Translations under genes and position numbers: made by a program
The notes under the pieces: generated by a model
Told to the model about the DNA's origin: nothing
Database searches by the model: none
The model's input: the letters and a program-made list of their open reading frames with translations, nothing else
Shown here: positions 13,363 to 21,181 of the stretch, one piece after another
How positions within the stretch are numbered: position 1 is the first letter of the stretch
Layout: every line of letters starts with the position of its first letter
Assembly (NCBI GenBank): GCA_946811695.1
Contig: OX328132.1
Coordinates: forward strand, 52,403,859 to 52,467,858
DNA from: Gonocerus acuteangulatus
Lineage: Eukaryota > Arthropoda > Insecta > Hemiptera > Coreidae
DNA length: 64,000 nt
Direction of reading: 5' to 3'

Positions 13363-13996
13363 ACTAAAAGAATTGAAGTAGTTTCAACAATTACTCTAGA
13401 CACATTGATCAAAGTTTAGTACTCGTCTATTGAATTAATGTGTACCATATGGCAAATGGTGCTCGTGGTATTTATACCTTATGGAAAAAAAAGAGTTAGG
13501 TCAGTGCTTGAATGTTGATTCTAGTATCAATGAAACCATCAACAATAATTCCTCCTTGCAAAAAATAAGGCAAAGAATGAAATTTGTTCATAATTTTAAT
13601 GATTCCATATCTTTCAGTCCCATGTAACTAATTTAGTGTTAATTAAAATTATCGAATTACTTACTGGGCAAGCATTGTTGAAATTTAATGTGTTTTTGAC
13701 AGAATTTTATATCTATGAGGTAGATAGCTAATTTTGTTTTAAAACTAAATGTAAATGTGTTTATATGAGGTTGTATTTTCTTTTATTTTTCAGATTATGA
13801 TTGGAAATCAGGAAATTATTCTTCTTGGACTGAGTCTATTTGGATTGATATTAGTCTTGGGATGTTTTTAAAACCTTCTAGAAAGCAAGAATTTATCACA
13901 TTATCAACTGGATTATTTGTTTCAATTGCATCATTTGCTTCAGTGTTTTGTCTGAATAAAAAATCAAAAAGCCTACTCTTTAAGCAGTTAGTATAA
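246..13996 (+). CDS. NCSTN: Nicastrin (gamma-secretase subunit), 3' portion, five exons
   Basis: Nicastrin is the large glycosylated ectodomain subunit of gamma-secretase, a type I membrane protein that helps gate substrates to presenilin. Five exons join in phase: 246-418, 4785-4953, 9476-9706, 11893-11995 and 13794-13996 (879 nt, 292 aa plus stop). The order of family landmarks is conserved: [19 protein letters not shown], a cysteine-containing segment (ENCSMG), [10 protein letters not shown], then [18 protein letters not shown]-terminal hydrophobic helix ([20 protein letters not shown]) and a short basic tail follow, as in animal nicastrins. Human nicastrin is 709 aa, so about 60% of the protein, including the signal peptide and most of the peptidase-like lobe, lies upstream of the window. 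The introns are large and full of transposons, but every phase is compatible and no stop interrupts the exons, so the gene looks intact. Family assignment rests on recalled similarity, not alignment. Confidence 0.9.
447..491. repeat. (TA)n microsatellite
   Basis: Uninterrupted TA dinucleotides for about 45 bp, just inside the nicastrin intron after the donor at 419. Confidence 0.95.
503..575 (-). mobile_element. SINE tail fragment
   Basis: A poly(T) run followed by GGTGCATCTGCATCTAGG and CCATTAGCGCGG is the reverse complement of the 3' tail (GGCGCTAATGxCG...GATGTAGATGCGCCGTAAAA) of the tRNA-derived SINE seen in full at 42682-42884. The head is missing. Confidence 0.55.
1452..1632 (-). mobile_element. 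tRNA-derived SINE, full length
   Basis: On the - strand it starts GGGGTCTCCCGTGGTCTAGT (pol III box A TGGTCTAGTGG), continues to box B GGTTCGATGCCC, then the family tail GGCGCTAATGGCC and GATGCGCCGTTAAAAA with poly(A). Flanking direct repeats AAGAATGTCC (1441-1450 and 1633-1642) mark target-primed insertion. It lies in a nicastrin intron in antisense orientation. Confidence 0.85.
2069..2680. mobile_element. piggyBac-type MITE with TTAA ends
   Basis: Left end TTAACCCATTTGCTGCT (2069) and right end AGCAGCAAATGGGTTAA (to 2680) form a 13-bp inverted repeat bounded by TTAA on both sides, the target duplication of piggyBac elements. The roughly 610-bp interior has no coding potential and holds an A-rich run at about 2520-2602. 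Confidence 0.7.
3026..3435. mobile_element. MITE family A (GGGCGTATATA ends) with nested SINE
   Basis: The ends GGGCGTATATA (3026) and TATATACGCCC (to 3435) are inverted repeats. Near the left end is a perfect 14-bp stem (TATATAAGGGAGGA, 6-nt loop, 3031-3064). The sequence GGCTAACTATTCCAAGTTCT near 3335 recurs at about 43648 and, inverted and diverged, near 3990. A SINE has inserted in the middle. Confidence 0.55.
3116..3292 (+). mobile_element. tRNA-derived SINE nested in MITE
   Basis: GGGGTCTCCCGTGGTCTAAT head, box B GGTTCGATTCCC, GGCTCGCTGG body and the GGCGCTAATGACG...GATGCGCCGTAAAA tail. It is more diverged than the copies at 42.7 and 47.5 kb. It lacks an obvious clean target duplication because both flanks are T-rich. 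Confidence 0.75.
3446..3739. mobile_element. Palindromic MITE with CAGGGTGTCC ends
   Basis: CAGGGTGTCC at 3446 and GGACACCCTG ending at 3739 cap about 135-bp arms that are reverse complements (for example TGCATCTCATTTGTAGTTCA against TGAACTACAAATGAGGTGCA). They meet at an AT-rich centre near 3595. A half copy lies at 13075-13207. Confidence 0.75.
3928..4161 (-). mobile_element. MITE family A, second copy without SINE
   Basis: Reversed relative to the copy at 3026-3435: it runs from GAGCGAATATAGG to CCCCTTATACACGCTC and includes GGTATGGAATCTAGAACATG, the counterpart of the CTAGATTGTTAGTATTCCAT segment. It lacks the SINE, so it serves as an empty-site comparison. Confidence 0.5.
4785..4953 (+). 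CDS. NCSTN: Nicastrin exon ([10 protein letters not shown] segment)
   Basis: Acceptor TTTCAG ends at 4784. The first base completes AAA (Lys) with the previous exon, giving [11 protein letters not shown], comparable to NKYYQSIYDTA in vertebrates. Donor GTAAGT starts at 4954, phase 0. Confidence 0.9.
5444..5788. mobile_element. Foldback MITE, about 130-bp arms
   Basis: The left arm (AACTGATTATGTCCCGTTTG ... TTAATATTTATCAATGCTTG) is repeated in reverse complement on the right (CAAGTATTGATAAATATTAA ... GTGACATAATCAGTTTTTAT). The spacer is about 80 bp. No coding sequence was seen. Confidence 0.65.
5810..5996. mobile_element. Short MITE with AGCGGCCCCTACAC ends
   Basis: The left end AGCGGCCCCTACACAGTCAG and right end (reverse complement AGCGCTCCCTACACCATCAC) are imperfect inverted repeats of about 30 bp. 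A related right half ends TGTAGGGGCCGCT at about 8850-8985, on the other side of the large foldback element. Confidence 0.55.
6147..6260. repeat. (TA)n/(CA)n microsatellite
   Basis: About 110 bp of TA dinucleotides with short ACACAC interruptions, directly against the left end of the foldback element. Confidence 0.9.
6264..8067. mobile_element. Large foldback transposon with CAGGGTGATTCAGG ends
   Basis: The left end CAGGGTGATTCAGGTCTAAG is preceded by TA. The right end CTTAGACCTGAATCACCCTG is followed by TA. The two arms are near-complementary for about 690 bp each (left to about 6950, right from about 7395), around a loop of about 445 bp. Short open frames in the arms mirror each other and look non-coding. 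TA duplication and CAGGGTG termini suggest a non-autonomous Tc1/mariner-type element, which is an inference. Confidence 0.75.
8157..8730. repeat. Dispersed repeat, copy 1
   Basis: A stretch of about 570 bp is shared with 28615-29190 (for example CCAAAAATAATAGCAGATTT, ATAATCCGATTTTTAC and CTATTGTATTATCTC in the same order). No terminal repeats or coding frame were seen. Family unknown. Confidence 0.6.
8850..8986. mobile_element. Partial AGCGGCCCCTACAC MITE
   Basis: It ends with GTCATTATTACTGACCATGT then AGGGGCCGCT, the reverse complement of the left end of the MITE at 5810. The opposite end is degraded. Confidence 0.45.
9326..9369 (-). mobile_element. SINE tail fragment
   Basis: TTTTTTACGATGTATCGACA then GGTCATTAGCGCCGACC is the reverse complement of the SINE 3' tail. 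Only about 44 bp remain, just upstream of the nicastrin exon at 9476. Confidence 0.45.
9476..9706 (+). CDS. NCSTN: Nicastrin exon ([14 protein letters not shown] to [10 protein letters not shown])
   Basis: It has 77 codons, phase 0 at both ends, acceptor ATTTCAG and donor GTAAGT. It includes [13 protein letters not shown], which aligns with the conserved Cys of LANLTGTVVNLTREQC-type segments in other nicastrins. Confidence 0.9.
10005..11765 (-). mobile_element. hAT-family transposon with 8-bp target duplication
   Basis: The ends AAGGGATGTTCCGATAC (10005) and GTATCGGAACATCCCTA (to 11765) form inverted repeats. The 8-bp direct repeats AGCAAGGG at 9997-10004 and 11766-11773 are the size expected for hAT. 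Subterminal runs of ATCGATACnTACTCAT-type repeats occur at both ends. The interior reads as a broken ZBED/hAT transposase on the - strand. It is inserted in the nicastrin intron between the exons at 9476 and 11893. Confidence 0.85.
10389..11550 (-). pseudogene. Degenerate hAT transposase (ZBED1-like)
   Basis: Reading the - strand across frameshifts and stops gives hAT transposase landmarks in order. [19 protein letters not shown] (11550-11368) corresponds to the TDIWT...FLGVT segment of the RNase H fold. [11 protein letters not shown] around 11010-11040 corresponds to the conserved TRWNST motif. [11 protein letters not shown] and [17 protein letters not shown] follow at 10678-11013. A C-terminal part ([16 protein letters not shown]) lies at 10389-10604. 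Hydrophobic dimerisation residues are visible but heavily mutated. There is no single open frame longer than 111 codons, so the copy is dead. Confidence 0.8.
11893..11995 (+). CDS. NCSTN: Nicastrin exon ([11 protein letters not shown] segment)
   Basis: Acceptor AATTTCAG and donor GTAATT. It reads [18 protein letters not shown] then [11 protein letters not shown], matching the YSWVQGP and LSPAF landmarks. It ends in phase 1, with G completed as GAT by the last exon. Confidence 0.9.
12119..12158. repeat. (TA)n microsatellite
   Basis: Forty bases of TA dinucleotides in the last nicastrin intron. Confidence 0.95.
12382..12710. mobile_element. Foldback MITE, about 130-bp arms
   Basis: Left-arm pieces GCAATAGAAAGTCAAGTAAT, GGTTCGGCTAGGAGAAAAAC and GCATGCTCTTTGGCAGCC return in reverse complement at 12590-12705. 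The ends are near AACTCTAATGAG and CATTATGAGAGTT-like sequence. The apparent open frame across it is not coding-like. Confidence 0.7.
13075..13207 (+). mobile_element. Half copy of the CAGGGTGTCC palindromic MITE
   Basis: It matches the right arm of the element at 3446-3739 (AATAGACAAAAGTTTG, CTGCTACATGTT, GACATCTCAATGCGGGACGC) and ends GCCCTGTATA. The left arm is missing. Confidence 0.65.
13310..13358. repeat. (TA)n microsatellite
   Basis: About 49 bp of TA dinucleotides. Tyr/Ile-only open frames over it are artefacts. Confidence 0.95.
13794..13996 (+). CDS. NCSTN: Nicastrin last exon (WTES motif, transmembrane helix, stop)
   Basis: Acceptor ATTTTTCAG. It reads [18 protein letters not shown], then a hydrophobic helix of about 20 residues, [13 protein letters not shown] and TAA at 13994-13996. 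The WTESIW block and the single C-terminal membrane helix are typical of nicastrin. Confidence 0.93.
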
Positions 13997-14195
13997 TTGA
14001 AACTATTGTTTTACTTTTGACAGTATTACTACTGACTCATTGATACGTTTCTACTATTTATTCAGTAAGAAATCAATTAATGAACCAAATAAAAAGAATA
14101 AATGTAGGCAGGTTATTATTTGAAGTTTTAATATTTATGGTGTCGAGTTATTTAATTACATTTCCAAATATTTGTTGTGATTCAAATTTCAATGT

Positions 14196-14221
14196 AATAA
14201 ATTATGTGGCTGGTCAATAAA
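14196..14221 (+). promoter_or_regulatory. Likely nicastrin poly(A) signals
   Basis: Two AATAAA hexamers (14196-14201 and 14216-14221) lie about 200 bp after the nicastrin stop. A further AATAAA-like run is near 14088. Which one is used cannot be told from sequence. Confidence 0.45.
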
Positions 14222-14689
14222 AAACCTGAATTAACTAGATTGGTAAATTTGTTGATTAAACTTATCTTTGGTAATTTCACATCTTTTAAGATGTCTCATC
14301 TTGAGCTAAAACATTTATTTAACTAATCGTTCAAATGGTAACCTTTATGGATCAATGATAGTAGCAGGAAGATTTACTTCATACATTAGACTATATAAGG
14401 CTGATATTAAACTAGCTCATTTACTTTCTTTATTACCTTTTCAATTGAAGCTTGAGTCACTATAAAAATTGGAAATTAAATTAAGCAAGGAATTGTAGAC
14501 CCCAAATCATCAGAAATAATGAAATTTCCCAAACTAACAAAAGAACAATACTTAAAACAAATGTTTATCGTCACAGTTATTGCCTTATTACTCTGAATGC
14601 CAAACCATCTGCAATTTTCAGCATCCTCAATGCTTCTAAAAAATTGAAAATGTCCAAAATAACATAAATAATAAAAGTTCGACTTGCAG

Positions 14690-14960
14690 GAACTGTGTCA
14701 TCATAGCGTGATTCCGGTGTTGCCCTAGTGGCATTTGTAAAGGAATCGAAGCTGTTATTATTTTGTTTTAATCTTTAGTGAAAAAAAAAAAAAAAATTAA
14801 ATCCGAGAAGAAAGATTCCTGGCACCACAAAAGGAAACTGACAGTATTCTAAGCGGAAATTACTCCTTCCGACTTCACAAAATTTGCTAGAGCAAATTCC
14901 TAGAGGAATCCAATGCAAATATGTTTCTTATTTTCTTACCTTGTTTTTATAAAATACTCA
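14690..14960. repeat. Dispersed repeat shared with about 20.03-20.40 kb
   Basis: Segments such as GGAAACTGACAGTA and GGAAATTACTC occur in the same order here and near 20210-20270. Upstream GGAACTGTGTCATCAT parallels GGAACTGCATCATCTC near 20050, and a more distant relative is near 43385. No coding frame survives. Confidence 0.4.
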
Positions 14961-15461
14961 TTTTACTGTTAAATGTCATTTAAAAAAATGAAAAATCAAT
15001 TATAAACTGAAGTAAACAAAGAACAAAAACGAAACAGAGAAATGCTCAACTAAAAGATGGAATGGTATTTTGGTCCTTTCCAGGTAACAAGGTTTAGTGA
15101 CCCCTGCCATATGGCTAGGCTATTTCTTTAACAGTTAATGTTTGGTAGTACAAAGTGATCTACTGTGTAGTGAGTAGTTCAGAGAAGGCCTGCTAGAGTC
15201 GCATGTATAACATATGGTACTTAGATTGTCATTCTTAAACAAAAGACACTAGGTAGTTTTCCAGTAGTTTGTGGTAGAATAAAGAGATGCTATTTACTAT
15301 GTAATCTGTGCGAGTTATTTACACCTAATTACTAAACATGGTCTCAGGTGTTTTACGCGTCTTAAGAAAAGAATAAAGGACAATCATGTGAGCTGTGAAT
15401 AATTGAGTATACCTTTTTGTGAATAGTTTTTTCAACATAAAACATAGAACAAATTTGTAAT

Positions 15462-16260
15462 GCCAGGTCCTTTAGTTTTCGATGAGAACTTAGGCAATAA
15501 CTGGAAAAATGGATAGAAAAATTCGACAATTACATGATTGCATCAGATAAAAATAAACTAAATGATGAAAAACGGAAAATAGGATTATTTTTTAATTATA
15601 TTGGAGATGAAGGTCTTGATGTATATAATAAAATGATTTTTGAGAAAAATAAAAAAGATGTTGATGATGGTATCAGGACCCTGAAAGATGTTATTGATGG
15701 ATTTGCAGCCTATTGTATTCCCATGATTAATGTTCCTATGGGAACTTATCAGTTTAATTGCATGAAGCAGAAGGGGATTCAGAATTTTGACCAGTACTTG
15801 ACTGATTTGAAGAAACAAGCTGCAAAATGCCAGTTTACTTGCAGTTACTGCAACAAATCATATGCAGAAAGAATGATAAGAGATCATTTGGTGCTAAACT
15901 GTCCATATAAAGACCTTCAGAATAGTTTATTGAAAAAACCTGAACATACGTTGCTGGAGATTGGGAATGCTTACTGGACGTACGAACTAAGCGAGCGTTT
16001 CATGAAAGATCTGCATACGAGTCGAGATGAAGTTTTTGCTATGAATCGTACGCCACCAACGACTGATGGAATGGGAAGATTCACAACTAATATGAAGAAA
16101 TGTCGATACTGTTCATATATGCATGGTGAACTACCAAAGAAATGCCCAGCCTATGGTAAAATATGTAATTTTTGCCAAGGTCTGAACCATTTCGCCAGAT
16201 GTTGCAAAAGAAGGAAGTCAAAAACTACCTTTTATGAGAATCGTGCCAGGAGCTCGGGTA
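15462..16260 (+). pseudogene. LTR-retrotransposon Gag remnant with zinc knuckle
   Basis: The frame begins at ATG 15462 (MPGPLVFDENLGNNWK), shifts near 15500, and continues as a 254-codon open stretch from 15534. Features are a Gag-like helical body, a CxxC...H...C cluster around CSYCNKSYAERMIRDHLVLN, and C-terminal zinc fingers including CNFCQGLNHFARCC (CX2CX4HX4C), followed by a basic KRRKSK tail. These are nucleocapsid features of Ty3/Gypsy-like Gag. No protease, reverse transcriptase or second LTR follows, so only the 5' end of the element is left. Possible LTR-like sequence at about 15060-15350 was not verified. Confidence 0.7.
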
Positions 16261-16329
16261 AGTTATGGATCATTATTAAATGGTTAATTAAAACATGAAT
16301 TAAATATACAAATTCGGTACGTATCCATC

Positions 16330-16398
16330 TCGACCAACCCCTCTGTATAGCGGACACCTTTGGTTCTCCCAGAGGTGTCCGCTATAGAGAGGTTTCAC
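16330..16398. mobile_element. Short hairpin with TATAGCGGACACC ends
   Basis: TATAGCGGACACCTTTGG and AGAGGTGTCCGCTATA form an inverted repeat followed by GAGAGGTTTCACTGTG. It looks like a minimal remnant of a TA-targeting MITE, now bordered by the TA microsatellite. Confidence 0.45.
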
Positions 16399-16402
16399 TG
16401 TG

Positions 16403-16410
16403 TATATATG

Positions 16411-16467
<57 letters not shown>
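16403..16467. repeat. (TA)n microsatellite
   Basis: About 65 bp of TA repeats with a TATG/TGTA-rich left edge. Confidence 0.93.
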
Positions 16468-16469
<2 letters not shown>

Positions 16470-16602
16470 ATATGAAAGGGTTGCTGATGACTTGGAGGAA
16501 AGGGTGACATTTGATTTGTAAAAGGTTACAGTTGACTTGGAAAAGGTTCAAATAGACTTGGAAATGCTATATATTCCTACACTTTACAATTACATATATT
16601 TA

Positions 16603-16710
16603 GAAGGTGTAGATCATTGTGGATCAATCATGTGTTGAATAAAACTACATTTTATGAGTAAAATGTAGTTTTATTCAACAAATGATTGAACCCCATTGAT
16701 CTACACCTTC
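16603..16710. repeat. Long near-perfect palindrome
   Basis: The left arm GAAGGTGTAGATCA ... GTTGAATAAAACTACATTTT and right arm AAAATGTAGTTTTATTCAAC ... TGATCTACACCTTC pair over about 50 bp with few mismatches around a minimal loop near 16657. The RNA or single strand would form a very stable hairpin. Confidence 0.85.
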
Positions 16711-17479
16711 TTTAGCTAAACGGTCAACTATCTCTTCCCCAACAATTACATTTAGTATTTATTATTTTGAAAATTAACTTCTTTTTTTTTGTATCCATTC
16801 ACAGATATTTATACGCAATTTTATTTTCAGGTCCCCTACTAACTGCTAGTGATGGCCTTAACAAATACTTGTGAAAACAATGTCTTTTAGGCAAGGAATT
16901 CTATCTATGTATGTAAATATATATATATACATAAATAAACAAATAAGTCAAATTTAGATTCAAAGCAGGATGTGATCTCACAATTATCTTTATCCTTACG
17001 CTACTGGGGCTCTCGGCTGGCAAGAGCTTAGGGACAGCCAGCCCCTTGCCAACCCCTGTGTACTGACTTAATCACGACGTGCTGGCCGCTTTTCCATTTT
17101 TTTTATTTAAAATTGTTTTGTGGGAATCATTTATTAATAACTATAGAAATTTGTAAACAATACTAGTTGATAGATGTCTGGAATTATTTTGTATTTATTA
17201 AAATATTGCCTACTTTATTCAATGTTTAAAAAAATATTATTTTTTAAGTTTGCTATTCATACTATTTTAAAGAATACTTCTGAATAATAGTAGGTAAATA
17301 AATCCTATCCCCATTACAACGTGGGATTTGTACCACCTATGGCTTGGGAAAAAAAAACAAACACTAAATATTGGATTCTAGAGTAAGTACTAGGTCCATA
17401 AATCATGGACAGATGGCTCCTATGAAAGCAACTGCAGTGGTCTAAATCCTTTCTGGACTGGAGTAAGCATGGACTTGTT

Positions 17480-18732
17480 ACTCCCTCAGACGGCTCTGCC
17501 TTCAATCTGTCTCTCTCCTCAGACGGGGCTGTATTAGCCCCTAAATGCTCCAATTCTTGCTCTATATTACGCTCTGTAAGGCTTTTCCTAATTTATTTTG
17601 TTTCTCTTTCTTGACTTTAATTTACAAATTGCTGAGTTACCTCTTGTTTAAAATAAAAAGTATAATTATTAAATTAGCAATTGAAAATTTTAATAATAAT
17701 TAATTTACACTAGAATTATTAGTTCCTTAAAATAAATTAATTTTTTTTAGATTTTTTGGTTCATTTATTAGTAATATATATTTTCTTTAGTTTGTACAGC
17801 AACCTTTATTTTTAAGGTTTGCATCACTTTTTGCTATTGAAATAAATCTTATTTCCCTTGAAACTACACACACACACACTTCCTGGAACTGAGGAAGGGC
17901 CAGGCTGCAATATTTCTTCTTCTGAGAAGTCTCACCCACATTACTCTTAATAAGCTGCACCAGAAATGCATGTCCCAATATATTGGTATTTCGTCATCTG
18001 TGCCAAAGCTGCTGATCATCAATATATTGGTAATCTGATTTATAAATGTGTATGTATACATTTTTATAACCATGAACTTTTTGTGTTATATATAAGTTGT
18101 TTGTTTTATGTGTATTTGTATAATTATTATTAATTTTAAAATAACGAATACTTTATAGTGTACATTTTCTGCATTCAATTATTAGAACATAATAAGTTTA
18201 TCCATAGGTAAGATATTTTCCCAATTAACTTCTCCTTTTAGTCAACAAAATAACCTTCATCAAAGGTATTCACTTCACACAATTATTGTCAAGGTCATTA
18301 TACCTTATAAAACCAACTAGCCAAATTTTGGGTAAAAGATTCAGAGATACTGTGACTATATGAGATGAATAGATGCAAATGCACTTCTATCCACTTTCAT
18401 ACATTTTTTACAAATCTGCAAAAACCTGAAAAGACTACCTAATAAAAACTATAATTCTTAATTAATAATTATTCTTAATTAAGTATTTCATGACAAATCA
18501 ACTTCACTGGTCATTTGTCATTCCCATATTTCATTATCACATTAGCTAATTTATGTCTAATTATCTGTTAAATTTGGTCAAACCTCTTTGGTTTAATGTG
18601 GTGGATGTAAATTTTTTGGGAAGGAGTACATTTTTACTGGTCATAAAAGTATAAAATAATATAATATTAAAATAGAAAGTTCAATATTTAATATAGAAGT
18701 ATACACTCAGCACACAAATAACTATGCATATG

Positions 18733-18736
<4 letters not shown>
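17480..18736. other. AT-rich intergenic sequence, no gene seen
   Basis: Short open frames (60-79 codons) lack codon-like composition or family resemblance. There is a small CA run near 17868. Nothing else recognised. Confidence 0.4.

Positions 18737-18788
<52 letters not shown>
18737..18788. repeat. (TA)n microsatellite
   Basis: About 50 bp of TA dinucleotides. Confidence 0.95.
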
Positions 18789-18791
<3 letters not shown>

Positions 18792-20029
18792 AAGGTAGTT
18801 TTAAGTTCTAAATTAATAATAATAATGTGGATGTGCTCACCCATAATTTACTTAAGTGATCATTTATAGTGTATTAATTTGAAATTTTTGTTTAATGATT
18901 TAGGCTTGAATTAACGTTAAGTAAAAATTTCACAATATTCGTTTTTCTTGAGAAAATGTTTATTTTTTTAATTTGTTTAAAACCACATCAACAGTTTGGC
19001 TATTAACACTAATAAATGTGTAAAAATACGATATACAAATCCTCATTTAACAATATTTTTTTACCTTTTATATTGTTGACCTAGGTTATTTTATTACTAT
19101 TACTTGTGGCAGAGATTTTAATAAGAATGGTTGTATTTTGTACTGCTTTATGTTTTGTAACCTCTTTAGGGGCTCTTTTTGTTACACCGTAGCTCATTAA
19201 AACTTCATTTTTTTTATTACTTAGAAATTTGAATAATTTAATATGAACTAATAAGTATAAAAATTTAGAATACAGTATAGGATGTGATATTGATTTACAT
19301 GGCTAATACCTAAGTTTAATTAAATAAAATAAATAGATTTGTATTATTATTGTTACTCTATTGAATATATTTGTTATTTATTAGTACTTTTTAATATTAA
19401 TTCAGTTATCAAAATATTAACATTCCTATCAATATTAAACTTTTATTTATTATTGTTACTTCTTAATAATAAATTAATCCTATTAAATTATGCATGTATA
19501 TGAAATTTCAAGGAAACTTAAATATTAATTAATTAAGATTATTGTAGTGAGAACAAATATTTTCTATTTTTATGTACCTATTTTATAAAGGATAAATTTG
19601 TGGGCCATTGGTATGGCAGCCTGAACTCATTTTTATTTTATTGTATTTGTGTAATTAGTTTTATAAACATTTTGATATGACTGGTTTAGTTTCTATCAAT
19701 GGAGGCTATAAATTATATTCTGTGCTGTTCATTTATTTCAGTCTTATTCACCTTTTCTATTGACTCCCTATTAAACAGTTTGAATTGACTGAAACCTATG
19801 CTTTCGACCTTCAATAATTCTTTTAATATCCACTTAAATGAAAATAAAAAAGAACAAAGAAATGGTGAGTTTGTTTTTTTAGCAAACTAAAAAACAGTTT
19901 TGGGCAGCTCATTCCATTTCAATAAAAAACAAAAAATTCAATACATTTATAGTAGTTAATTTTGTATCTTATTTTCAAACAATTTTATTTTCACTATAAA
20001 TCGATGCGTACGGATATAACACCCTTTTT
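18789..20029. other. AT-rich intergenic sequence, nothing recognised
   Basis: Very AT-rich with scattered AATAAA-like hexamers. No open frame of interest, no terminal repeats and no RNA gene signals were seen. Confidence 0.4.
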
Positions 20030-20400
20030 AAAAAAGTCCGATTCGAAGGAACTGCATCATCTCAGCTCGTTTCTGTGCTGTATTCCTAGTGATATTTGGA
20101 AAGCTTAGAATAGAAATAAACAATTTTTTTTAGTATTTCGTGAAAAATGTCAACACCTACTCAAACATCTCGAAGAAAAGTGATATATTAGGCGTCACAA
20201 AGCATGTACAGGAAACTGACAGTAGGCAATACCAATATGTCCGGAAAACTAACAGTAATGGAAATTACTCTCCCAGCCTCTTGGACTTCTGCTTGGAAGG
20301 TTCTATTCCAAACGACCAAAAATACGTTCTCATTTTAAGTATCATGTTTTACTAGCAATTTTATTTGACTGTTAAAATTTAAATATAAACAAGTACTTTA
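20030..20400. repeat. Dispersed repeat related to 14.69-14.96 kb
   Basis: It shares ordered short matches with 14690-14960 and with about 43385-43620 (GTGAAAAATGTCAACACCTA against GTGAAAAATGTAAACACCTG). The 71-codon frame at 20140-20355 starts inside it and is not recognisable as a protein family. Confidence 0.4.
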
Positions 20401-21181
20401 TGGCGATTAAAATTCCATTCTCTCGTGAGTTAAATCTTTTCTATAAAATAATAACTTCAGTTGTAGTAGTATAAGGTTATGTAGATGGGAGAATTAAAAA
20501 CAAAAGGATGTGTATGCCATCATGATTGAACACAGCAACCATGATTAGCCAAAGCCACTCTAGAAGTAAATTAGAATATTTACAACTAAATACCAAGAAC
20601 TAATGCGAATCTACTGTTATTTTAAGGGTACTGATGCAGAGAAAGAATATTTTAGGCTGGTGACCCCATTCACCAACCTCGTTAAAATCCTCAAAAAGCT
20701 TGAATTCACCAAGACGTGGCTGGCGTTTTCCCCTTCTACGCAATAAAACAAAACCATTAGTTATAGGCACTTATTTCTAGGATTGACATAAAAACTTACT
20801 TCAGAAGCTGTACGAAGAACCCATAACTGTTCATAAAACACATTTTTTTTCCTAGTGTTTCCCTAACTCCAAACGCTACCATAATTTGAATATCTTCTGG
20901 TCCCTTTGAAGGGTCATCCTTATTTGTGTTTCATCAGTTGATCATATTCCGTAAATATACCAATGTCTAAGAATATAGACTTTATAGTATTAAAACAAAA
21001 AAGAATTTCAAAAAATAAAAACATAATTTAAAAATTAAAAAAGAATGAATGTCATTATTTATTGACAGGACAGGGTGAGTTAAAAATTAAGAAATTAAAA
21101 TCTATCAATTGTTTTAAATATGATATAATAGCTTGGTTAATGGTAATTTATATAATGTTGTTTAAATGGTATTCCTGCAGT

